Assembly: GCA_947166355.1 (NCBI GenBank)
Contig: CAMVDX010000017.1
Span: 1 to 47,834 of the forward strand
Direction of reading: 5' to 3'
Length of the DNA: 47,834 nt
Origin: an uncultured Treponema sp.
GTDB taxonomy: Bacteria > Spirochaetota > Spirochaetia > Treponematales > Treponemataceae
Shown: positions 17,149 through 25,536 of the stretch, in pieces
Layout of the letters: each line of letters begins with the position of its first letter
Numbering within the stretch: position 1 is the first letter of the stretch
Program-made: the position numbers and the translations under genes
Notes under the pieces: generated by a model
Seen by the model: only the letters and a program-made list of their open reading frames with translations
What the model was told of the DNA's origin: nothing
Database searches by the model: none

Positions 17149-17209
17149 TGTCACCCCGAACTTGTTTCGGGGTCTATTGAAATAGATGCTGAAACAAGTT
17201 CAGCATGAC
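17149..17209. repeat. Two-hairpin dispersed repeat (TGTCA...TGACG)
   Basis: The ccccgaa-cttg-ttcgggg hairpin is followed by the tgctgaa-acaag-ttcagca hairpin, bounded by TGTCA and TGACG. It is related to the element at 28226-28323. It may also act as a bidirectional terminator between rpoZ and the serine hydrolase gene, whose TGA stop (17200-17202) lies inside it. Confidence 0.7.
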
Positions 17210-18435
17210 GATGAATATATAATATTTCTTGACTTTCGGGCGGCTCCGGTTGTGCCGGAATCGCAGCGCTGCATGGTCATTACAATGGTAAGTCTGTTTT
17301 TGAGATCTATACTTACATAAGGACCAAGCCAGCCATCCCAGCCGAACTCACCTTTTTCCGTAAATACATTACAGCGGCCGGGTTCTTCGGCTACCCGTAA
17401 GAGATTACAGTAAGTATAACCTGAGAGGTGTGGCATTTTGATGTCGAAACGCTTTTGAAGCTCTGGAGTAAGGCGGGCGTTGCTGAGATAGCGCACGGTG
17501 TTTTCGTTCAGGAGGCGGCGCCCGTTGAGAACTCCGCCGTTTGTAAGCATAAGTGCAAACTTCATATAATCATCAATAGTTGAACAAAGCCCAGCGCCAC
17601 CGCTTTCAAAAGCCGGTTCATGATTCATTTTATCCTGAATTCCAAGATTACAGCTGGTAAAAAGCTCAAGATGGCGCTTTCCCGGATTTTCAGAATCAGA
17701 CCAGTCTTCTACCGAGCGGTAAACCTTAGCAAGTCTATTCTGTTTTGTATCAGGCACATAAAAAGCTGTATCGTTCATTCCAAGAGGCTTAAAAATCCTT
17801 TCTTTCATAAAATCACTTAGCTTCATGCCGGAAACTTCTTCTATAACCGCTCCTAGAATATCAGCTGAAAGCCCGTAGTTATAATCAGTTCCAGGTTCAA
17901 AGCTTACAGGAATATCAGAAAGACGACGGGCAAGCTCACGGGTTGTAATTTTATTGGCGCCTCCCTCTTTTTCGTCCTCATTAAGAAGTGCAATTAAATC
18001 AGAAGTCAAATGCTCACCAGGCGGGCAATCTTCACACCAGGCTCCGTATGTATAGCCGCTTGTCATATTTAAAAGATCCTGAATAAGAATCGGTCTTGCT
18101 GCGGATTTAGGATTTCCCTTGCGGCCTTTATCTGTGCATACCTTTAGATTTCTGAATTCAGGCAGATAGCGGAATAATTCATCCGCAAAATCAAGTTTTC
18201 CCTCCTCCATCAAAAGCATAGCGGCAACGGCGGTTACCGGTTTACTCATTGAATAAAGACGCACTATTGTATCTCTCTGATACGGGAGGGCATTTTCTAT
18301 ATCTGAAAGTCCTGACTGCCAGTAACCAATTTCATTTCCATCCTGACAAACAAGAAGATTAAGGCCGGATGCCTGCTTTTCTCGTGTAAAATCATCCAGT
18401 ACCTTTTGAATATTTTTAAGCTTTGCTAAATCCAT
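17200..18435 (-). CDS. Class C beta-lactamase-like serine hydrolase
   Basis: A 411-aa protein of the beta-lactamase/EstB/D-alanyl-D-alanine carboxypeptidase superfamily. The nucleophile motif SMSK (Ser62, Lys65) and a tyrosine motif (DYNYGLSADILGAVIEEVSG) are present. The third motif appears as GEFGWDGWLGPY, in place of the KTG/HTG of true beta-lactamases, which is usual for esterase-type members. No signal peptide is seen, so it is likely a cytoplasmic esterase; the substrate is unknown. The last residues and TGA come from the adjoining repeat element. A TTGCTT-17-TAAAAT promoter (18470-18442) ends 6 nt before the ATG and no Shine-Dalgarno is present. Confidence 0.85.
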   Translation of the reverse strand: MDLAKLKNIQKVLDDFTREKQASGLNLLVCQDGNEIGYWQSGLSDIENALPYQRDTIVRLYSMSKPVTAVAAMLLMEEGKLDFADELFRYLPEFRNLKVCTDKGRKGNPKSAARPILIQDLLNMTSGYTYGAWCEDCPPGEHLTSDLIALLNEDEKEGGANKITTRELARRLSDIPVSFEPGTDYNYGLSADILGAVIEEVSGMKLSDFMKERIFKPLGMNDTAFYVPDTKQNRLAKVYRSVEDWSDSENPGKRHLELFTSCNLGIQDKMNHEPAFESGGAGLCSTIDDYMKFALMLTNGGVLNGRRLLNENTVRYLSNARLTPELQKRFDIKMPHLSGYTYCNLLRVAEEPGRCNVFTEKGEFGWDGWLGPYVSIDLKNRLTIVMTMQRCDSGTTGAARKSRNIIYSSSC

Positions 18436-18755
18436 AAAATAATTTTATACCAAATGAATATGTAAAGCAATCTAATTAATATGGATTGAGGCTTGATATT
18501 ATAAGTACAAGCCTCAAAACGAATGAGTCAAGGCTTTAAGCGATAGCGTGCCTTGACCATTCGTATTGCTTCGCTGCGCTCGCAATGACGAGGCGACGAG
18601 GATTACTTTGCTACGTTACGTTTGCAATGACATCGCAGTGACGTGGCAATCCACATTTATGGATTGCTTCGCTGCGCTCGCAATGACGAGGCGACGTGGC
18701 AATCTACATCACAAATAAGCGTAAATATTTCAACTTTATTCAATAAATTTCTTAA
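18436..18755. repeat. Intergenic region with inverted repeat and REP/MITE-like units
   Basis: No gene is seen between the divergent hydrolase and FGGY kinase genes. An inverted repeat CGAATGAGTCAAGGC...GCCTTGACCATTCG (about 18521-18557) is followed by units of the cgcaatgacg/gtggcaatcc palindrome family to about 18713. The hydrolase promoter lies at the left edge (18442-18470) and the kinase promoter begins at 18756. Confidence 0.75.
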
Positions 18756-18784
18756 TTGTATAAATAGAAGATATGAAATATAAT
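18756..18784 (+). promoter_or_regulatory. Promoter of the FGGY kinase-araD operon
   Basis: TTGTAT (18756-18761), a 17-nt spacer and TATAAT (18779-18784). A start near 18791 leaves a short leader with AAAGGA (18800-18805) ahead of the ATG at 18813. Confidence 0.7.
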
Positions 18785-18812
18785 TGAAAAAAATTAGTTA
18801 AAGGATTTACTT

Positions 18813-20411
18813 ATGGGAAATAAAGAACTTATCGAAAACGGCTCTGCCGTTCTTGGAATTGAATTTGGTTCAACACGTATTAAGGCCGTGCTGATTAACG
18901 ACAAATATGAGCCGATTGCGGGCGGTTCATATACCTGGGAAAACACTCTGGATAACGGAATCTGGACTTATCCTTTGAGCCAGATTCATGAGGGGCTTCA
19001 GACCTGCTATGCAGACCTTAAAAAGGATGTTGCTGAAAAATACGGCGTAAAGCTTACAAAGTTCCGTGCGGGCGGTATATCGGCTATGATGCACGGATAT
19101 CTTGCTTTTGATAAGGATGAAAATCTTCTGGTTCCATTCAGAACCTGGAGAAATACAATTACAGGCCAGGCTTCTAAAGAGCTTTCAGACCTTTTCAACT
19201 TTCCGGTTCCTGAACGCTGGTCTATTTCTCATCTTTATCAGGCTATTTTGAACAAAGAGTCTCATATTTCTAAGATTGAAAATGTATATACACTCGCAGG
19301 ATATATCCACTACATGCTCACCGGTAAAAAAGTGCTTGGAGTTGGAGACGCCAGCGGTATGTTCCCTGTAAAATATGAGGGCGGCAAGGCTGACTACAAT
19401 CCTGATTTCAAGGCTAAGTTTGAAGCACTGCCTGGCGTAAAGGCTCTTGGTCTTAAGCTCGACTCAGTTTTCCCTAAGGTTTTGATGGCAGGAGAAGCTG
19501 CCGGCGAGCTTACTGAAGCCGGAGCTAAGTTCCTGGACCCTGCTGGTGATTTGACTGCCGGCATTCCGTTCTGTCCTCCAGAAGGAGATGCGGGAACCGG
19601 TATGGCTGCTACAAACAGCGTTGCCGCAAAAACCGGTAATATTTCTGCCGGAACTTCTGTATTCAGCATGGTAGTTCTGGAAAAGGATTTGAAGAAGGCT
19701 TACCCTGGAATTATTGATATCGTAACTACTCCGGCAGGTCTTCCTGTTGCTATGGTTCACGCTAATAACTGTACAGGCGAGCACAACTACTGGATGGATT
19801 TGTTCTATGAAGTAGCTACTTTGATGTGCGGCGCTGAAAATACTCCTAAGATTGGCAAATTCTTTGATAATCTGATTGGAAAATCTCTCGAAGCTGATAA
19901 GGATTGCGGCGGACTTCTTGCCTACAACTATCTTTCCGGTGAAACTATTACAGGCTTTAATTCTGGCCGTCCTCTTTTTGCACGTGCAGAAAACGCTAAG
20001 TTTAATATTGCAAACTTTATGCGCGTTCAGATGTTTGCTTCTCTCGGCGCATTGCGTGCAGGTATGAATATTCTTTATGATGAAGAAAAGGTTCCGGTTG
20101 AAAGCATGACAGGTGCGGGCGGTTACTTTAAGACTGAAGCAGGTCTTAAGTATATGGCAGCAGCTATGAAGACCTCGGTTAGTGCTATGGAAACTGCGGG
20201 CGAAGGCGGACCTTGGGGCATGGCATTGCTGGCGGCTTTTGCGGCTGACGGTAAAAAAGACCTCGCAGACTTCTTGAACAAAGAAGTATTTGCATCATGC
20301 AAGAAGACGACTTCTGCTCCTGAGGCTGAACTTGTTGAAAGCTTCAATATTTATTTTGAGAGATATATGAAAGGTTTGGCAATCGAAAAGGCTGCAGTAG
20401 AAAATCTTTAA
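18813..20411 (+). CDS. FGGY-family carbohydrate kinase (probable pentulose kinase)
   Basis: A 532-aa two-domain ASKHA kinase. The N-terminal phosphate-binding loop is GIEFGSTRIKAVL, followed by the substrate-domain segment GGISAMMHGYLAFD. The second nucleotide-binding region includes GNISAGTSVFSMV, and MTGAGGYFKTEAGLKYMAAAM covers the C-terminal FGGY region. FGGY kinases phosphorylate sugars such as ribulose, xylulose or glycerol. The next gene is AraD, so L-ribulose phosphorylation (an AraB-like role) is the best inference, although the sequence is not a close match to classical AraB. The start is supported by AAAGGA at 18800-18805. Confidence 0.8.
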   Translation: MGNKELIENGSAVLGIEFGSTRIKAVLINDKYEPIAGGSYTWENTLDNGIWTYPLSQIHEGLQTCYADLKKDVAEKYGVKLTKFRAGGISAMMHGYLAFDKDENLLVPFRTWRNTITGQASKELSDLFNFPVPERWSISHLYQAILNKESHISKIENVYTLAGYIHYMLTGKKVLGVGDASGMFPVKYEGGKADYNPDFKAKFEALPGVKALGLKLDSVFPKVLMAGEAAGELTEAGAKFLDPAGDLTAGIPFCPPEGDAGTGMAATNSVAAKTGNISAGTSVFSMVVLEKDLKKAYPGIIDIVTTPAGLPVAMVHANNCTGEHNYWMDLFYEVATLMCGAENTPKIGKFFDNLIGKSLEADKDCGGLLAYNYLSGETITGFNSGRPLFARAENAKFNIANFMRVQMFASLGALRAGMNILYDEEKVPVESMTGAGGYFKTEAGLKYMAAAMKTSVSAMETAGEGGPWGMALLAAFAADGKKDLADFLNKEVFASCKKTTSAPEAELVESFNIYFERYMKGLAIEKAAVENL

Positions 20412-20417
20412 AAATGT

Positions 20418-20493
20418 GGTTTCGATACGCCCTTTCGGGCTACTCAACCACCGCGGTGATTGAGTGCCGCGAAAGCGGTGTATCGAAATCACC
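20418..20493. repeat. Cloverleaf-like palindromic repeat
   Basis: The outer arms GGTTTCGATAC and GTATCGAAATCACC enclose three smaller hairpins: gccc-tttc-gggc, ctcaa..CACCGCGGTG..ttgag and gccgc-gaaa-gcggt. It lies between the kinase and araD and would form a strong structure in the polycistronic mRNA, probably tuning araD expression or stabilising the upstream message. Related repeats are common in many bacteria. Confidence 0.8.
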
Positions 20494-20513
20494 ATAATAC
20501 ACGAGGAAAGAAA

Positions 20514-21233
20514 ATGACATACGAAACACTAAGAAATCAGGCTTACGAAGCCAACATGAAAATCCCGGAGAACCACCTGGCTCTCTATACATGGGGAAAC
20601 GTTTCTGCTTTTGATAAGGACAAGGGCGTTTTTGCTATTAAACCTTCTGGAGTTCCTTACCCGGAGCTTACCCCTGAATCAATGGTGATTATTGATTTAG
20701 ACGGAAATAAGGTTGACGGTTCTATGAATCCTTCAAGCGACACCCCTACCCACGCAGTTCTTTACAAAGAATTTGCTATGAATCAGGGTGGAGATGTTGG
20801 AGGAATTATCCATACTCACTCTACCTGTGCAGTTGCATGGGCTCAGGCTGTGCGCTCAGTGCCACTTTTTGGAACTACACACGCAGACCATATTCAGAAA
20901 TCAGTTCCTTGTACACCTTATTTGAGCAAGGAAGCAGTTGAACGCGACTACGAAAAAGAAACGGGTCTTTTGATTGTAAAGCACTTTGCAGAGCTGGGAT
21001 TGAATCCGAGCGAAGTGAACATGGTTCTCTGCGGAGGTCACGGACCTTTTGCCTGGGGCAAGAATGCGGATAAGGCAGTTTATAATGGAACAGTTCTGGA
21101 AGAAATCTGTAAAATGGCTATGTACACTCTGCAGATTCGCCCGGATGCAACAGAATTACCTGATTATATTGTAAACAAGCACTACATGCGTAAGCATGGA
21201 CCTAATGCATATTATGGGCAGGGAAATAAATAG
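20514..21233 (+). CDS. araD: L-ribulose-5-phosphate 4-epimerase
   Basis: A 239-aa class II aldolase-fold epimerase converting L-ribulose 5-phosphate to D-xylulose 5-phosphate. Phosphate and substrate segments GNVSAFD and KPSGVPY are present. The metal histidines lie in IHTHS and GGHGPFAWG, the catalytic Asp in GTTHADH and the C-terminal Tyr in HGPNAYYGQ; these match AraD rather than fuculose aldolase. The start ATG at 20514 follows GAGG at 20503-20506; reading further upstream would enter the palindromic repeat. It forms an operon with the FGGY kinase for L-arabinose or L-ribulose use. Confidence 0.92.
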   Translation: MTYETLRNQAYEANMKIPENHLALYTWGNVSAFDKDKGVFAIKPSGVPYPELTPESMVIIDLDGNKVDGSMNPSSDTPTHAVLYKEFAMNQGGDVGGIIHTHSTCAVAWAQAVRSVPLFGTTHADHIQKSVPCTPYLSKEAVERDYEKETGLLIVKHFAELGLNPSEVNMVLCGGHGPFAWGKNADKAVYNGTVLEEICKMAMYTLQIRPDATELPDYIVNKHYMRKHGPNAYYGQGNK

Positions 21234-21270
21234 AGTTCCTAGCTCCCGGTCGTGATTCACAGGTCAAAAA

Positions 21271-21357
21271 CGCGGAATAATCCGCTAGACGTTTTTTGGG
21301 GTATGGAAACCATAATAATGCCGCTCCCGCGGCATCCCCAAAAAAAGTCTTTTTGCC
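21271..21357 (+). terminator. Structured terminator region after araD (three-way junction)
   Basis: Arms 21287-21301 and 21336-21350 (AGAC-x-TTTTTTGGGG with CCCCAAAAAA-x-GTCT) enclose two hairpins, ATGG/CCAT and ATGCCGC/GCGGCAT, and are followed by TTTTT. An upstream hairpin (aaaaacg-cgga...tccg-cgttttt) competes for the same T-run. It probably ends the araD operon. No gene lies in 21234-21461. Confidence 0.6.
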
Positions 21358-21446
21358 CTATGCCTCACTCCCTCGCGCCAAAAACACGTTTTCTCCGTAC
21401 ATAAACTTAAATCAAAATATTACCATTTATTTCCCCACCAAAACTG

Positions 21447-21455
21447 TGTTATAAT
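21447..21455 (+). promoter_or_regulatory. Extended -10 promoter at recO
   Basis: TGTTATAAT (TGn plus TATAAT at 21450-21455) ends 6 nt before the recO ATG. There is no good -35 and no Shine-Dalgarno, so the mRNA may be leaderless. Confidence 0.5.
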
Positions 21456-21461
21456 AAAGAA

Positions 21462-22235
21462 ATGAACCGCTCGTATTCTACATCTGCCATCATTCTGTCA
21501 CTCAGGCCGCTTGGTGAAAATAACTCCAGTGTTACTCTGCTTACTCCGAATGAAGGTATAGTTTATGCAGTTCTTTATGGCGGACCTAAGAGCAGGCTGC
21601 GGTCTCTGGTTGCCCAGTGGAATTCTGGAAATGTCTGGCTTTACGAAAATCCTGAAAAAAAACAAATTAAAATCAATGACTTCGAAGTAACAAACTATCA
21701 TTCATCCTTCAGCCAGAATCTGTTTAAATCCTACGCAGCCTCTCTTGCAGCTGAAATAACAATAAAAACCAGCAGTGCCGGTAGTTCTGAACAATGTTTT
21801 CGGCTCGTTTCAGGCTTTTTAGATGGAATGGAACTCTGCAATGAAGAGCAGAGCCGTCTTGGTCTCCTTCGTTTTCTGTGGCGTTATCTTGAATTACTCG
21901 GAATTCAACCTTCATCTCATGCCTGCTGCAGCTGTGGAAAAATATTTTTAGATACACAGTTTGCACCAAAAGCAATTTCATACTATAATATTATGGAAAA
22001 TAGTTTTATCTGTCCTGACTGCGCTCAACACGCAACGGGTGAAAATATGGTTGGCGTAAGTTTTGAGGCGCTTCAGTATCTTTCTGCACTCTCATTACTT
22101 TCTCCTTCAGAAGCCCGCAAACTCACAATTGATGAAGATATCTACGGACAGGTAAGACAGCTTGTTTTCTTTCTGATTGAAAATAGCATAGACCAGAAAT
22201 TGAACTCGATCGAAACTGGGATGGGGATTTTGTGA
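21462..22235 (+). CDS. recO: DNA repair protein RecO
   Basis: A 257-aa protein. The N-terminal OB-fold has the RecO signature (SAIILSLRPLGENNSSVTLLTPNEG...YGGPKSRLRSL). The helical C-terminal part carries a four-cysteine zinc site (ACCSCGK near 150 and CPDC near 185). RecO loads RecA onto SSB-coated DNA together with RecR. Its stop overlaps the recJ start by 4 nt (GTGA), placing two RecF-pathway genes in one operon. The ATG stands directly behind a TATAAT box with no Shine-Dalgarno. Confidence 0.93.
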   Translation: MNRSYSTSAIILSLRPLGENNSSVTLLTPNEGIVYAVLYGGPKSRLRSLVAQWNSGNVWLYENPEKKQIKINDFEVTNYHSSFSQNLFKSYAASLAAEITIKTSSAGSSEQCFRLVSGFLDGMELCNEEQSRLGLLRFLWRYLELLGIQPSSHACCSCGKIFLDTQFAPKAISYYNIMENSFICPDCAQHATGENMVGVSFEALQYLSALSLLSPSEARKLTIDEDIYGQVRQLVFFLIENSIDQKLNSIETGMGIL

Positions 22236-24397
22236 GAGCTGATACATCTATTAACGACACTTCCAACTGGATTAAAAAAGCTGTTACAAAGCAGCAGATT
22301 GATCCGCTTTGTAATTTATATAATATAACACCTCTGCTTGCGTCAATTTTTGTAAGACGTGGAATTACTGAAGGCCGCGACCTTTTATATTATCTTGAAG
22401 ATGATTTACGTTTTCAGCATAATCCTTTTTGTTTTAATGAAATGGAAGATGCCGTTGAACGTATTCTGCAGGCAAAAGAAGAAGGTGAAAAAGTCCTTAT
22501 ATTTGGTGACAGTGATGTAGACGGAATTACAAGCACGGCAATTTTATATGAGCAGCTTGTAAGAATGGGAATCGATGTTCAATGGCGGCTTCCTCTTGAT
22601 GATGATGGCTACGGTTTAAATCTTGAAGCTATAGATGATTTTGCAGCACAGGATGGAACTCTTATAATTACTGTAGATTGCGGCATTTCAAACAATGATG
22701 AAATTGCTCATGCAAATGAATTAGGAATTGAAGTAATTATTACAGATCATCATAATCCTCCGGAAAATCTTCCTGAAGCAATAATAATAATTGATCCTAA
22801 ACTCGAAGATTCGGGTTATCCGTTTGACGGAATTTCTGGAGCTGCGGTTGCCTATAAACTTGTAAGTGCACTTCGTTTTGCAGACTCTGACTTTTACGGA
22901 GCAGAAATCTGTATTCTTGAACTTACAGAAAATGCAGAAGAAAAATGTTTTTATGCAGACTGCGTTAAAATCAAAAATCTTGTAAAAGTTAAAGAGCTTC
23001 ACGAAAAGATTTTTCCAGGAAAAACTTCCATCTACGACCTCAAACTTCCCTATTTTTTACAGGGGCAGTTAATTTATTCCTGGGATTCACGATACACACA
23101 GACAATTCTTACAGAGCTTTTTGGACATGGAATTGAATTTAATCTGAATGATCTTAGAAATGAAATCTCAAATATAATTCCTTCTGTACGGAATAAAACT
23201 GCAGCTCAAATCAAAGCCCTTTCACAGATAGCAAAGTTCTCAGGCGAAAAGGCTTCTGAGCTTGAAAGTATTTTCAATCTTTACGTTACTTACTGCAAAA
23301 AACTCGTATCACAGAAAAAACCTCAGCAGATTGCCGACGAACAGAAAGATCTTCAGCTTGTTGCGCTTGCCGCTCTGGCCGACATAATGCCTATGAAGGA
23401 TGAAAACCGTATATTCGTAAAAAATGGAATTTCATCTATCAAAAAAAACAGACCACGAGCCGGTCTTGCAGAGCTTTTTAATAAACTGAATCTTAACCTT
23501 GATGCACTTACTTCAACTGATCTTTCATGGACAGTAATTCCTGCCCTCAATGCCGCAGGCCGCATGGGAAAATCAGATCTCTCACTTAAGCTTTTGCTTT
23601 CTGAAAATCCGAGGGAACGAGAGCAGCTTGCAAACTCAATCTATGATTTGAACGAGGAACGAAAAGAGCTTGTCTCTACTGCATACTTTAAGGTTCACGA
23701 CACGGCGCAGCAAAGTCTTTCAGTTCATGCAAACAAACTCTGTGTTTTTGTGGACCAGTGCATTAATAAAGGAGTAACAGGTATTGTTGCTGCCCGCATC
23801 ATGCAGGATTTCAATGTTCCGACTATTGCAGTCTCTTATGAAAATCAAGTTTACACCGGGTCTATGAGAAGCTGCCGCGGATTTATTGCAACAGATTTTC
23901 TGGACAGTCTTGGTGATATCTTTATTAATCATGGCGGTCACAATTTTGCAGCAGGCTTCAGTTTTTATGAGGAAAATCTTGAATTATTTTTGAATAAAAT
24001 AAAAGATGCCGTTCCTCAAATAAATCTTGAAGATGAATGTCATGATATTTTTGTTGATGCAGAAATTCCGCCAGAACACCTTACACCAGAAAATTTCGGC
24101 CTTATAGATACATTTGAACCCTGTGGTGCCGAAAGCCCCGAACTCATTTTAATGACCCGCAGTATCAAACTGATTGATACAATCGTTCTTGGCAGAAAAG
24201 AACCTCATCATCTTAAGCTTGTTTTTGATACAGGCAAATATAAAATCCCGGCAATTTTCTGGGGCCAGGCAGAAAGACTAAAAAAAGATATTTCTATCGG
24301 AAAAAACTATGATATCCTTTACAATATGAGCCGAAATTATTTTAACGGCACAGTTACAAAACAACTGATTATTAAAGATATGATTCTTTCAAATTAA
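22232..24397 (+). CDS. recJ: Single-stranded-DNA-specific exonuclease RecJ
   Basis: A 721-aa DHH-family 5'-3' exonuclease starting at GTG. Motif I is FGDSDVDGITST (the usual DYD is DSD here), motif II is VDCGISN, and the DHH motif is ITDHHNPPE. A long middle insertion (about 205-370) precedes the NAAGRMGKSDLSLKLL segment. The DHHA1 domain carries GSMRSCRGFIATDFL and the GGHNFAAGFSF motif, and an OB-fold C-terminus follows. It acts with RecO/RecR in recombinational repair and is translationally coupled to recO. Confidence 0.92.
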   Translation: MRADTSINDTSNWIKKAVTKQQIDPLCNLYNITPLLASIFVRRGITEGRDLLYYLEDDLRFQHNPFCFNEMEDAVERILQAKEEGEKVLIFGDSDVDGITSTAILYEQLVRMGIDVQWRLPLDDDGYGLNLEAIDDFAAQDGTLIITVDCGISNNDEIAHANELGIEVIITDHHNPPENLPEAIIIIDPKLEDSGYPFDGISGAAVAYKLVSALRFADSDFYGAEICILELTENAEEKCFYADCVKIKNLVKVKELHEKIFPGKTSIYDLKLPYFLQGQLIYSWDSRYTQTILTELFGHGIEFNLNDLRNEISNIIPSVRNKTAAQIKALSQIAKFSGEKASELESIFNLYVTYCKKLVSQKKPQQIADEQKDLQLVALAALADIMPMKDENRIFVKNGISSIKKNRPRAGLAELFNKLNLNLDALTSTDLSWTVIPALNAAGRMGKSDLSLKLLLSENPREREQLANSIYDLNEERKELVSTAYFKVHDTAQQSLSVHANKLCVFVDQCINKGVTGIVAARIMQDFNVPTIAVSYENQVYTGSMRSCRGFIATDFLDSLGDIFINHGGHNFAAGFSFYEENLELFLNKIKDAVPQINLEDECHDIFVDAEIPPEHLTPENFGLIDTFEPCGAESPELILMTRSIKLIDTIVLGRKEPHHLKLVFDTGKYKIPAIFWGQAERLKKDISIGKNYDILYNMSRNYFNGTVTKQLIIKDMILSN

Positions 24398-24418
24398 AAA
24401 TTTCGAGGAGATTTATAA

Positions 24419-25387
24419 ATGAAAAAAATACTGCTTTCAATTCTTTGCATTTTTCAGTTCAGTCTTATTTTTGCAGCCAGCGCAAAATACGAATCAGAAA
24501 ATTATAATCTCAATCTAAATTATAATGATGTAATTACTCCAGGAGATGCAATTTTTGTACGGTTGAATATTACTGTACCAAAAACACATAAAAAATCAAA
24601 AAATGAACCCGAAAAAAAAGCTACACTTCAGCTTTTGCAGGATAAAAAAGTAATCGAATCTGCGCCATTCTATTCTCTTAAATCAAAAAAAACAAACATT
24701 ACAGAAATGCTCTGCGGAATCCCAGTTTCGCTATGGCTCAAGGATGGAAACTATAGTCTTAAACTGATTTACGCAGATACCGACACTGATATTAATGAAT
24801 TCATTCTGCCTAGCCGTCTTGTAATGCGAACATTCCCGGAAGAAGTTCTTCAGCTGGATGACAGAAACACAAGCATAAAGACAGATAACAGTCCTGAACG
24901 GGCAGCACAGATTGATAAATTAAATGACATTCTTTTTACGACAATGCCATCTGATATTTATTCCCTTAAAAAATTTACAACACCTACAGAATCTCAAAGA
25001 TATACCGCCTACTGCGGAGACCGCCGCACTTACGTTTATTCAAATGGAAAATCTTCTACAAGCCTTCATTACGGAAATGATTATGGAGTTCCAACCGGTA
25101 CTGAAGTCAAAGCCTGTGCCGCAGGAAAAGTTGTAATGGCAGAAAGCCGCATTTCTACCGGCTGGAGCGTGGTTGTTGAACATCTTCCGGGGCTTTACAG
25201 TCTTTATTATCACATGAACGAGCTTTCAGTAAAAGAAGGTGATATGGTAAATCAGGGACAGCTGCTTGGAAAATCTGGAGCAACCGGACTTGCAACAGGC
25301 CCCCACCTTCACTGGGAAGTACGCCTTAATGGAAGTGCGGTACGGCCAGAGTTTTTCTTAAACGACTTTGCCTTTGAAGAAGACTAA
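24419..25387 (+). CDS. Secreted M23-family (LytM-type) metallopeptidase
   Basis: A 322-aa protein with a signal peptide (MKKILLSILCIFQFSLIFAAS). An N-terminal beta-rich region (about 25-190) is followed by a peptidase M23 domain at 205-315. The Zn ligands His and Asp are in HYGNDYG, with YYHMNELSV and HLHWEVRLNG completing the site. Such enzymes cut peptidoglycan cross-bridges or act as amidase activators; the active-site residues look intact. It starts 21 bp after recJ with GAGGAG ahead of the ATG. Its TAA stop is the first triplet of the flanking repeat element. Confidence 0.9.
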   Translation: MKKILLSILCIFQFSLIFAASAKYESENYNLNLNYNDVITPGDAIFVRLNITVPKTHKKSKNEPEKKATLQLLQDKKVIESAPFYSLKSKKTNITEMLCGIPVSLWLKDGNYSLKLIYADTDTDINEFILPSRLVMRTFPEEVLQLDDRNTSIKTDNSPERAAQIDKLNDILFTTMPSDIYSLKKFTTPTESQRYTAYCGDRRTYVYSNGKSSTSLHYGNDYGVPTGTEVKACAAGKVVMAESRISTGWSVVVEHLPGLYSLYYHMNELSVKEGDMVNQGQLLGKSGATGLATGPHLHWEVRLNGSAVRPEFFLNDFAFEED

Positions 25388-25536
25388 TGGATTGCCACGT
25401 CACTTCGATCCTCGCAATGACGTCTTTACCACGTTACCTAATTCCTTGCCACGTCACTTCGCTCCTCGTAATGACTTTATCACGTTGCCTAATTCCTTGC
25501 CACGTCATTGCGAGCCGAAGATGTGGCAATCCATTA
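25385..25536. repeat. MITE-like repeat with inverted ends TAATGGATTGCCAC
   Basis: The left end TAATGGATTGCCACG and right end GTGGCAATCCATTA are inverted; inside are degenerate direct units (ccttgccacgtcacttcg...cctaatt). It separates two convergent genes, and both stops (25385-25387 plus, 25536-25534 minus) are formed by its terminal TAA. Confidence 0.8.

Noticed and set aside
20460..20513. Longer AraD N-terminus
   Set aside because: It lies in the palindromic repeat; conserved AraD sequence begins at MTYETLRNQA, with GAGG upstream.
21234..21461. Riboswitch or tRNA-like element after araD
   Set aside because: The folds are strong but match no riboswitch or tRNA core that I recognise; terminator/repeat is the safer call.
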